A stretch of DNA of 26,343 nt from contig CAJULU010000036.1 in the NCBI GenBank assembly GCA_910587575.1, positions 1 through 26,343 on the forward strand. Direction: 5' to 3'. Positions 6,987 to 13,956 of the stretch are shown one piece after another. Below the pieces are notes generated by a model, which saw nothing but the letters and a program-made list of their open reading frames with translations, was not told where the DNA came from and ran no database searches. The stretch comes from an uncultured Dorea sp. (GTDB lineage: Bacteria; Bacillota; Clostridia; Lachnospirales; Lachnospiraceae). Made by a program: the position numbers and the translations under genes. Positions within the stretch are counted from its first letter, which is position 1. The number at the start of each line of letters is the position of its first letter.

Positions 6987-9188
6987 ATGGGATGGTTTGA
7001 CGAACAAATAAAGCAGCGTAAACAAAACGATCAGGATGTTTTTACAGACGCCTTTATCAACATTGCCGGCGCAGTGATGGGCAGCCGTGTTTCAGCCGCG
7101 CTGAATGACGAGCGGCAGCAGACGAAAAACGCCTTTGACGAGATATTAAGATTTTATCATATAAATACGAAAGATATTCCCGACAATATCACGGACAGAA
7201 ATGAACAGCTTGAATATTTGCTCCGCCCCCATGGAATCATGCGCCGCACGGTAACGCTCTCGAAAGGCTGGTATAAAGATGCAATCGGAGCAATGCTGGG
7301 AATACGTAAAAGCGACGGGATGGTTATGGCGCTTATCCCTACGGGGTTTTCTGGCTATAGTTATAGGGATATGGAAACCGGAAAATATGTGAAAATAAAC
7401 GGCAAAAACCAGGAGCTTTTTGAGGAAGAAGCGATAGCTTTTTACAAGCCGCTGCCGCTGAAAGAGATTGGGATTTCGGATTTGATGCGGTATATTCTGG
7501 GAACGCTTTCTCCCGCTGATTTTGTGATGACGGGTGCGTCAGCGCTGGCGGTAACGTTGATCGGAATGCTATCGCCGAAGCTTAATAACCTGTTGTTTTC
7601 ACGTGTTATCGAGGATGGCAGCACACAGATTTTGCTTGCGATTACTGTGTTTATGATTTGCGTGACGCTCAGTTCCTTGCTGATAAACGGCGTGAAGTCG
7701 TTGATTATAGCGCGGATAAACACCAAAATGAGTATTTCGGTTCAGGCTGCAGTCATGTCTCGTTTAATGTCGCTGCCCGCAGGGTTTTTCAAGAATTACA
7801 GTTCAGGAGAATTATCCGCGCGGGTGCAGTGCAGCAATTCGCTGTGCGAGATGCTGGTATCTGTAGCGCTGACGACAGGGCTTACGTCTGTATTTTCACT
7901 TGTATACATATCGCAGATCTTTGTGTACGCGCCCGCGCTGGTGATACCATCGCTTATCATTACGCTTGCTACGGTGGTGTTTACAGTCGTATCGGCATTT
8001 GTACAGATGAAGGTCAGCAAAAAAGAGATGGAGTTGTCCTCAAAAGAGAGCGGAATGTCCTATGCGTTGATATCGGGCGTGCAGAAGATTAAGCTTTCGG
8101 GAGCGGAAATGCGTGCGTTCGCACGATGGGGAAACCTTTATGCCGAAGAAGCGCGGCTTGCCTACAACCCTCCGATGTTCCTGAAAATAAACAGCGTTAT
8201 TTCAAGCGCCATCTCGCTTGCAGGAACGCTTATGATGTATTGGGTCGCGGTATCGTCAGGAGTGTCCGTAGCGGACTACTATGCATTCAATACCGCTTAC
8301 GGAATGATTTCGGGGGCATTTATCTCGCTTGCGGGAATCGCGTTGACTGTGGCGCAGATTAAGCCGATTATGGATATGGTAAAGCCGATTTTGGAGGCTG
8401 TCCCTGAAATTTCCGAGGGAAAGCAGATGATTACGCGGCTTTCGGGCAGCATCGAACTGGATAACGTTTCTTTCCGTTACAACGAAAATATGCCGCTTGT
8501 GATTGATGATCTGTCGCTGAAAATCCGTCCGGGGCAGTATGTGGCAATCGTGGGCGCAACCGGGTGCGGGAAGTCTACGCTTTTGCGGCTTATGCTGGGC
8601 TTTGAATCGCCGCAGAAGGGCGCCGTTTACGTTGATGGTAAAGATATTGAGGTGGTGGACTTAAAGTCTTTAAGACGCAATATCGGCGTGGTAATGCAAA
8701 ATGGCAAGCTGTTTACGGGGGATATTTTCTCGAATATTACCATATCTGCACCGTGGCTTACTATGGATGAAGCCTGGCATGCCGCCGAATTGTCCGGCAT
8801 TGCAGAGGATATCCGCCGTATGCCGATGGGAATGCACACGATGATTTCCGAGGGCAGCGGCGGAATTTCGGGCGGGCAGCGGCAGCGGCTGATGATTGCC
8901 CGTGCCATCGCGCCAAAACCAAAAGTGCTGATGTTTGACGAGGCGACTTCAGCCCTTGATAATATAACGCAGAAAACGGTTTCAGAATCGCTGGACAGTC
9001 TGAAATGCACGAGGATTGTTATCGCGCATAGGCTATCTACCATCAAACAGTGCGACAGGATCCTGGTGCTTGATAAGGGAAAGATTATCGAAGACGGGAC
9101 ATATGACGAGTTGATACAAAGGGGAGGTTTTTTCGCAGAACTAGTGGCCAGACAAAGGGTTGACGATATCACAGAATTGAGGGCCTGA
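6987..9188 (+). CDS. Second NHLM-type ABC exporter (no C39 triad)
   Basis: The 733-aa protein starts 19 bases after the first exporter. The first 160 or so residues are a soluble domain without the C39 Cys and His, as in the ABC2 partners of NHLM systems. A membrane domain follows (about 175-460, with TLIGMLSPKLNNLLFSRVI and later helices), then an ABC domain with Walker A GATGCGKST (523-531), signature SGGQRQRLMIARAIA, Walker B VLMFDEATSALD and H-loop IAHRLSTI. It probably forms a heterodimer with the peptidase-ABC protein, or a second export complex for the same peptide. The gene is intact, in contrast to the three frame-broken genes downstream. Confidence 0.88.
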   Translation: MGWFDEQIKQRKQNDQDVFTDAFINIAGAVMGSRVSAALNDERQQTKNAFDEILRFYHINTKDIPDNITDRNEQLEYLLRPHGIMRRTVTLSKGWYKDAIGAMLGIRKSDGMVMALIPTGFSGYSYRDMETGKYVKINGKNQELFEEEAIAFYKPLPLKEIGISDLMRYILGTLSPADFVMTGASALAVTLIGMLSPKLNNLLFSRVIEDGSTQILLAITVFMICVTLSSLLINGVKSLIIARINTKMSISVQAAVMSRLMSLPAGFFKNYSSGELSARVQCSNSLCEMLVSVALTTGLTSVFSLVYISQIFVYAPALVIPSLIITLATVVFTVVSAFVQMKVSKKEMELSSKESGMSYALISGVQKIKLSGAEMRAFARWGNLYAEEARLAYNPPMFLKINSVISSAISLAGTLMMYWVAVSSGVSVADYYAFNTAYGMISGAFISLAGIALTVAQIKPIMDMVKPILEAVPEISEGKQMITRLSGSIELDNVSFRYNENMPLVIDDLSLKIRPGQYVAIVGATGCGKSTLLRLMLGFESPQKGAVYVDGKDIEVVDLKSLRRNIGVVMQNGKLFTGDIFSNITISAPWLTMDEAWHAAELSGIAEDIRRMPMGMHTMISEGSGGISGGQRQRLMIARAIAPKPKVLMFDEATSALDNITQKTVSESLDSLKCTRIVIAHRLSTIKQCDRILVLDKGKIIEDGTYDELIQRGGFFAELVARQRVDDITELRA

Positions 9189-9250
9189 AAATTTTTTTAA
9201 AATTTATTAGCTCTCGGCGGTTTTGATTCGTATAAAAGAACAAAGGCGCG

Positions 9251-9266
9251 AATCACGTCTGTGATT
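9251..9266 (+). terminator. Small hairpin between exporter and precursor gene
   Basis: AATCAC-GTCT-GTGATT is a perfect 6-bp stem followed five bases later by TTTTT. It could be a weak terminator or attenuator that separates precursor expression from the exporter genes. A clear promoter for the precursor was not found in 9189-9331. Confidence 0.35.
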
Positions 9267-9331
9267 ATCAGTTTTTATACTGTAATCTGTAACAAAATGT
9301 AAAAGTAACTTAATATTAGGAGGAAAGCGCT

Positions 9332-9660
9332 ATGGAAAAAAAGACCTTATTGCAAATGCAGCACAGACAAAATTTGACGAAGAACTTATTGCAAAGGCAA
9401 AACAGGCAAACTCTGTCGAAGAGCTTATGGCTCTCGCAAAGGAAAATGATTATCCGCTGAACGAGAAGGATGCAGAAATTTATTTTGAAAAGCTTCACAA
9501 GACGGGCGAGTTATCGGATGATGAGCTTGGCAATGTAGCAGGAGGCGGATGCCGTCCCAATCGTTGTAAGTTCTGCGGAGGCGACCTTGACGCCGTAAAA
9601 TCACGCTCTTCTTTCAAAACTTTGTGTTGCCCCTACTGCGGTAATTGGAGCAATAACTAA
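9332..9660 (+). CDS. Nif11/NHLP-like RiPP precursor, frame broken at A7 (needs -1 shift)
   Basis: AGGAGG (9318-9323) and ATG 9332 start a frame that reads MEKK and then leaves the family sequence, ending at a TGA after 42 codons. A -1 shift at the A7 run (9336-9342, zero-frame heptamer A_AAA_AAG at 9337-9343) gives a coherent 109-aa precursor: MEKKDLIANAAQTKF, then a Nif11-like helical leader with SVEELMALAKENDYPL and GELSDDELGNVAGGG, then a 36-aa core with six Cys. The core has C74, C79, C82 (NRCKFCGG) and C99, C100, C103 (CCPYCG), two zinc-knuckle-like CxxC(G) pairs. The leader site fits the C39 peptidase upstream. Either 8 A are expected and one is lost or miscalled, or the heptamer is used for frameshifting. 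No ATG exists in the -1 frame before 9427. Confidence 0.75.
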
Positions 9661-9668
9661 GCCATGGT

Positions 9669-9725
9669 GTGAAGGGAAGCGGCAATTCTTTGGCTTGCCC
9701 ATACTGCGGTCCGTTTAAGTGCTAA
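9669..9725 (+). pseudogene. Relic of a second precursor core (ACPYCGPFKC)
   Basis: Just after the precursor stop, one frame reads GSGNSLACPYCGPFKC and stops at 9725. The ACPYCG repeats the CCPYCG of the precursor core, at both protein and DNA level (TGCCC..TACTGCGGT). No leader and no real start precede it (only GTG 9669, no ribosome site). It looks like the tail of a duplicated precursor whose front is lost, or an alternative core end. Confidence 0.45.
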
Positions 9726-9785
9726 GACAGATAAAATTCGTATTTTGCGGCAGTTTCCGCAAATAATTATAAGGAGTGAATTGAG

Positions 9786-11182
9786 ATGGGCCGGTATATA
9801 TTAAATCCAGACATCGCCCTGCGCTCATGGTGGCTGGTGCCGTATGCGTATTACAGAAAGGGTGTCCGTTACGCCAAAGGATTGAAAAAGGAAGAGTTTG
9901 AATTCCTTTTGAAGTGCGACGGTAAAACGGAGCTTTCGGGTGAACTGCCGCTTGCGGAAAAATTTTTGGATATGGGATTTATTGCTCATGCAAAGGATGA
10001 AGGGATTCTGTCTGAATGGCAAAAACACCTCGACTGTGACAACCGATATTTTCCTGCAATGAGCTGGATGATAACAGGGAAATGCAATTATAGCTGCCTG
10101 CACTGTTTCAACGCTGCCGATAACGCTCCCATAATGAGTGAGTGGACGCTTGAGGAAGCAAAGAGGCTGATTGAGCAGGCGCAAAAATGTGGAATCAATG
10201 CGTTTACGATTACAGGCGGCGAGCCTATGCTCCATAAGAATTTTTTGAGATTGTGGAGAGTATTTACGAGCACGGAATGTACATTGAGGATTTGAACACG
10301 AATGGTTCTTTCCTTGACCAGGCAGCATTGGAGCAATTTCGGAAAATCGGCTGTAATCCGTTGATTAAAATATCCTTTGATGGAATCGGGCATCACGACT
10401 GGCTCAGAAACCGCAAGGGGGCGGAGGAGGACGCGCTTCGGGCAATCCGCCTTTGCGTGGAGAAGGGCTTCTGTGTAAAAGTGCAGACGAACGTCCATCG
10501 GCTTAATATCGAATCCATGTTACCTACAGCGGAAATGTTAGACGAAATGGGCGTGGATGAAATGCGGGTGATCCGTACTTCAGAATCACCGCGCTGGAAG
10601 GAAAATGCAGATGGTTCCTGTTTAGAGGTTGAGGAATATTACGAAAGAATGTTGGATTTTGCCGACAGATATATCAAAAAGAGCCACAATATGACAATAG
10701 ATATCTGGCAGTTTCTCACGATGTTTCCACAAACAGAATCTTACCGCATGCGCCCCGTTGAATACGTTGCCGGAGAGTACCGGGACAGTATGCCTGTGTG
10801 CCGTGGGAACAGGGGGATGGTTGCGGTTGCAGCAGACGGAAATGTCTACCCTTGTATGCAGATGTCAGGGTATTTTAGCGTGAAGAACAATTTCCTGGGC
10901 AGCGTTAAAAAAGAGGGACTGCAGCCAATTCTGCAAAAAGGGAGATATCTGAATGAGGTCTGCGCTACACTGGGGCAGTTGTCGGAGAACAATGAAACCT
11001 GCGCTGTGTGCCCTTATTTTAAACACTGTGGGGGTGGCTGCCGTGCACTGGCGCTCGCTATTACAGGTGATAAATTTGGCGTTGATCCCGCAAAATGTCT
11101 ATTTTTCCAAAAAGGTTGGCACAGGAAAATCAAGGAAACACTCCGGGGTTGGAAAGATATAGCGCCTATGGAGGGTGAATGA
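9786..11182 (+). CDS. Radical SAM/SPASM peptide maturase, frame broken at T6 (needs -1 shift)
   Basis: ATG 9786 (site AAGGAGTGA) starts a protein with a short N-terminal domain of about 75 residues that could bind the leader (PqqD-like, inferred). The radical SAM motif CNYSCLHCF, the [4Fe-4S] ligands for SAM cleavage, and ITGGEPMLHKNF follow. The frame then departs at T6 (10241-10246) and stops at 10295. Shifting -1 at the zero-frame heptamer T_TTT_TTG (10241-10247) continues as EIVESIYEHGMYIEDLNTNG and on to a SPASM domain with CRGNRG, YPCMQ, CAVCPYFKHCGGGC and PAKC, giving about 465 aa. Such enzymes crosslink or epimerise RiPP cores; the Cys-rich precursor 126 bases upstream is the presumed substrate. 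As written, the enzyme is cut in two and would be inactive unless shifting occurs or a T is missing from the read. Confidence 0.85.
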
Positions 11183-11367
11183 TGGAAGAGGAATTACGGC
11201 GGCTGTTTGACTTTCAGAAGTTTTCGGAGAATCTGCGTCTTGCTGAAATATTGGATGAAACTGAAAAACGTTACGGCGAGGCGCTTTCAGATGAAGAACT
11301 GGAACAGGTGAATGCCGCGGGCGAATTTGCCCCGTTTGAAAGCCGGGAGGATAATTCCGATGACTGA
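11179..11367 (+). CDS. 62-aa protein with leader-like double-Gly-type motif
   Basis: ATG 11179 overlaps the TGA of the radical SAM gene (ATGA), so translation is probably coupled; GGAGGGTGA upstream is a ribosome site. The acidic protein contains EALSDEELEQVNAAGEF near its C-terminus, which has the same pattern as the precursor leader end LSDDELGNVAGGG: L-S-D-[DE]-E-L, V, small residue pair. If cut there, the product would be only about 14 acidic residues with no Cys, Ser-rich tail or other obvious core. It may be a second substrate, a decoy or carrier, or a regulator of the sigma factor whose gene overlaps its end (ATG 11360). I do not recognise the family. Confidence 0.7.
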   Translation: MMEEELRRLFDFQKFSENLRLAEILDETEKRYGEALSDEELEQVNAAGEFAPFESREDNSDD

Positions 11368-11850
11368 ACTGTACAAAAACACCGAATTTGAGCATATTTA
11401 TGCTAAGTTCAAGGATAAGGTGGCGCGATATATATATATGGGAAAATACCGAACGAACAGGATGCGGAGGATTTGACCTCGGACGTGTTTGTCAAGGTTT
11501 TTAAAGGGCTTTCAGGATTTGATGAGACAAAGGCTTCCCTGTCAACATGGATCTATAGGATAACACAGAATGCCGTTATTGACTATTATCGGACGGCGAA
11601 ATCTGTTTACGGGCTGCCAGAGGAACTTTGCTTTGAGGGAAACATTGATGAGGAAATGCTTAACGAGGAAATGCTCAAAAGCCTTGCAGACGCTCTCGGG
11701 CAACTCCCCCAGCGGGAACGTGATATCATTATCCTGCATTATTATAGCGGGAAAACATTAAAAAGTATCGCAGAAATAATGGATATTTCATACAGCTATG
11801 TAAAGCTGCTTCATACAAAGGCCCTGAAAGTTCTGCGTGAAATAATATAG
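11360..11850 (+). CDS. ECF-type sigma-70 family factor, frame broken at GGGAAAA (needs -1 shift)
   Basis: ATG 11360 overlaps the end of the 62-aa gene. The first frame reads MTELYKNTEFEHIYAKFKDK and on through ARYIYMGK, then leaves the family and stops within about 12 codons. A -1 shift at zero-frame heptamer G_GGA_AAA (11440-11446) continues as IPNEQDAEDLTSDVFVKVF (region 2), STWIYRITQNAVIDYYR (region 2.4) and a region 4 with LPQRERDIIILHYYSGKTL and DISYSYVKLLHTKALK, about 163 aa. An (AT)6 run at 11428-11439 next to it is an alternative slip point: (AT)5 also restores the frame. Sigma factors of this type would control the cluster; no anti-sigma gene is evident. A TTG at 11473 could start a region-2-truncated product. 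Confidence 0.85.
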
Positions 11851-11895
11851 GCTCAAACATTCTGACAGACATACTTCTAGTATGATAAAGGCACT

Positions 11896-11933
11896 TGACG
11901 GTATTGAATACCATCAGATGTCTTTTTCTTTTT
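11896..11933 (+). terminator. Probable terminator after the sigma gene
   Basis: TGAcGGTAT (11896-11904) pairs with ATACCaTCA (11908-11916) with one mismatch. A T-rich tract (11921-11933, interrupted by C and a G-free stretch) follows five bases later. It is the natural end of the NHLM cluster transcript. Confidence 0.45.
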
Positions 11934-12212
11934 GCGTATTGTCTGGTATAGCGCCCTCGCGGCTTTTGCTATCAGGCCCGGTTATCCTTGCTGTCTTGAA
12001 AGTATTATACGACAACGATATGTTGGATACCATTGACAAACTGGCCAAATAAATGGGATGCGTTTATTCTGGATAACTTTGTCTTTTTCGGCGAGTCAGG
12101 TAAACGGGGTGATTGAAAAGATACAGTCGATAATTATTGATATATTTTTCGGATTGTGTTATTATAATAAAGCACCACTAATGAAAGAGGCAGAAAGTAA
12201 AGGGTGACAGAT
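11934..12212. other. AT-rich intergenic stretch, no gene seen
   Basis: No supported ORF. A TATAAT at 12163-12168 has a TTGATA 20 bases upstream (12137-12142), too far for a normal promoter. With the fragments downstream, the stretch reads as a worn junction between the NHLM cluster and the conserved chromosome. Confidence 0.4.
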
Positions 12213-12278
12213 ATGACGGAAGCTCAATTGGTAATGGAGAATTTTATGAAAAAGTTGGCTGCAGTCAGGAATTATTGA
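12213..12278 (+). CDS. Possible 21-aa ORF
   Basis: AAAGGGTGACAGAT precedes ATG 12213 and 21 codons, beginning MTEAQLVMENFMKK. It stops 12 bases before the next ORF. I do not recognise it; it may be the start of a broken gene or a short coupled leader. Confidence 0.2.
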   Translation: MTEAQLVMENFMKKLAAVRNY

Positions 12279-12289
12279 TGCGGTACTGA

Positions 12290-12628
12290 ATGAGTAGAGG
12301 TGGTAGTTTTTATGCTGGATACGAAGCAGGAGCGGAAAAGTTTTGTAAAGAATTTAATATATCTGATGAGCAGTTCAGAAATTCCCGGTTAAACTGGGAA
12401 GAATTGAAAAAAATTGCAGATGATTTTGATCTAAAGAAGAATGAACATCAGAACACAGTAAAGCAGTATGCAGAAATGGTACGAAAGTGTTCTTATGTTC
12501 ATTCTTTAAATTATAGGGTAAAAAAGGGATGTGATGAAAAGTATATATATGTGAATGAAAGATTTGCATTAACGATTCTTTTACAAGCAATCACCTTAAA
12601 TACAGGAACACGAATCCCCAAACCCTAG
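12290..12628 (+). pseudogene. Fragment resembling the N-terminal part of a RelA/SpoT-domain protein
   Basis: The 112 codons contain NSRLNWEELKKIADDF and, 30 residues later, SYVHSLNYRVKKGCDEKYI. Both resemble the start of RelA/SpoT-domain (alarmone synthetase-like) proteins, where WEEL..I..D and VHS..YR.K...... EK precede the nucleotide-binding sheet. The frame then reads unrelated sequence and ends at 12628, far short of the 200 or more residues the domain needs, so no synthetase activity is expected. The ribosome site is poor and a stop lies immediately upstream. The family call is by eye and weak; an unknown small protein is possible. Confidence 0.35.
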
Positions 12629-12726
12629 AGTTATTTTTGATTGGAATGGATACTGGAAGAAGAACACATTTTTGAATAAGAAGGTGTGTCAAATATTTAT
12701 ATATATTTGTGAGAGGAGAGATTTCA

Positions 12727-13122
12727 TTGAAACGATTAACAGACAAGGATTATGAACTGATTGCTGAGGCGCAGAAAGTAATTCATTTAAACTATGATGA
12801 GGTAAACGAAAACCATACGGTAGGAGCCGCAATTCGATGTAAGAACGGGAAAATATATGTGGGAGTAAATGTCTATTCCTTACATGGAGCATGTGGGGAG
12901 CAGGTTGCCATAGGAACAGCGATTGCAAATGGAGAAAGAGAATTCGAGGCGATTGTTGCCGTCAGAGGAAGAGAAGGCGAGGAAATCATACCGCTATGCG
13001 GAAACTGCCGCCAGATCCTGCATGATTATATGCCGGAATGTGAAGTGATTCTGAACGTAAACGGAGAAAACAGAAAAGTCAGAGCAAAAGAACTGCTGCC
13101 TTATTCTTATGATGTTGAGTGA
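12727..13122 (+). CDS. Cytidine/blasticidin deaminase-like zinc enzyme
   Basis: The 131-aa protein has the cytidine deaminase fold signatures: HTVGAAIRCKNGKIYVGVNV, the metal/catalytic segment HGACGEQVAIGTAIA (Cys56, Glu58) and the second zinc pair LCGNCRQIL (Cys91, Cys94). These are the C-x-E and C-x2-C motifs of the tetrameric CDA/blasticidin-S-deaminase class, with G in place of the usual A in CAE. It would deaminate a cytidine-like nucleoside in the cytoplasm; the exact substrate is open. I chose TTG 12727 because GAGGAGAG lies eight bases upstream; the in-frame GTG 12709 overlaps that site. It is followed by an unrelated exonuclease gene. Confidence 0.82.
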   Translation: MKRLTDKDYELIAEAQKVIHLNYDEVNENHTVGAAIRCKNGKIYVGVNVYSLHGACGEQVAIGTAIANGEREFEAIVAVRGREGEEIIPLCGNCRQILHDYMPECEVILNVNGENRKVRAKELLPYSYDVE

Positions 13123-13187
13123 CAGCATTTTCATAAAGTAAAGAGCGGGAAATGATAAGCAGGTGAAAAACGAGAGGGATTAAGGGT

Positions 13188-13865
13188 ATGCTTGGAGATA
13201 AAAGAGGAAGAAAGCAGGACAGGTACGTGAAGGATTACGTGGTGTTCGACCTGGAGACAACAGGGATCAGTACTGTGAATGATGCTGTGATAGAGATATC
13301 GGCGATCAGGGTACAGGGAGGGAAAGCGGCAGAGACCTTTTCCACACTGGTGAATCCTCAGAGGCCGATTCCGTATGGTGCGTCACGGGTGAATCACATT
13401 TATGATGATATGGTAAAGGAGGCGCCGGTGTTTGAGAAAGCGCTGTCAGATTTTAACGACTTTGTCGGTGAACATTTCCTGGTAGGGCATAATATCCATA
13501 CATTTGATATGAAATTTATCTGGCGGGATGCAGAAGAATACTGGGGCAGGACAATTACCAATGACTACATAGATACACTCTCCCTGGCAAAGCAGTGCCT
13601 GCCGCAGCTGACCCATTACAAACTGGCAGATCTGGCTTCCCATTATCACATTTCCACGGACGGAGCACATCGTGCGCTTGCCGACTGCGGGATGAATCAG
13701 AAGGTGTTCGAGAAGCTGGGGGAGGAACTGGCTTCACCGGAGATGATGGAGAAGATGAAGGTCTGCCCCAGATGCGGACAGTTTCTAAAGAAACGCAGCG
13801 GAAGGTTTGGGGAGTTCTGGGGGTGCAGCGGGTATCCTGCCTGCAGGTATACGGAGAATTTATAG
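13188..13865 (+). CDS. DEDDh 3'-5' exonuclease with C-terminal topoisomerase-type zinc finger
   Basis: The 225-aa protein carries the DnaQ-like exonuclease motifs: ExoI VVFDLETTGIS (Asp21, Glu23), ExoII LVGHNIHTFDMKFI and ExoIII HRALADC (His161, Asp166), the DEDDh set that binds two metals. Residues 193-219 hold C-x2-C...C-x5-C with VCPRCGQFLKK and FWGCSGYPACRY, the zinc finger otherwise found at the end of DNA topoisomerase I. It probably trims 3' ends of DNA (or RNA), and the finger should help bind single strands. It is shorter than polymerase III epsilon and stands alone. Confidence 0.88.
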   Translation: MLGDKRGRKQDRYVKDYVVFDLETTGISTVNDAVIEISAIRVQGGKAAETFSTLVNPQRPIPYGASRVNHIYDDMVKEAPVFEKALSDFNDFVGEHFLVGHNIHTFDMKFIWRDAEEYWGRTITNDYIDTLSLAKQCLPQLTHYKLADLASHYHISTDGAHRALADCGMNQKVFEKLGEELASPEMMEKMKVCPRCGQFLKKRSGRFGEFWGCSGYPACRYTENL

Positions 13866-13871
13866 AAGGTA

Positions 13872-13893
13872 TTAAAAAAAGTACTTTTTTTAA
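13872..13893. promoter_or_regulatory. 22-bp perfect palindrome (A7-GTAC-T7 core)
   Basis: Seven A, GTAC and seven T, with TT before and AA after, read identically on both strands. It lies between the exonuclease stop (13865) and the surface-protein ATG (13957). It can serve as a loop-poor bidirectional terminator or as an operator for a dimeric repressor; sequence cannot decide. Confidence 0.5.
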
Positions 13894-13956
13894 ATATTGG
13901 TCTGTGATAAAATGAAGAAGATATATTAAAATGATTGCAAATCAAGGAGTGAGAAC

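Noticed and set aside
5155..9172. Minus-strand ORFs within the ABC transporter genes
   Set aside because: They lack ribosome sites and recognisable domains and mirror strongly coding plus-strand frames.
12137..12168. Promoter TTGATA-TATAAT
   Set aside because: The spacer is 20 bases and the downstream ORFs are doubtful.
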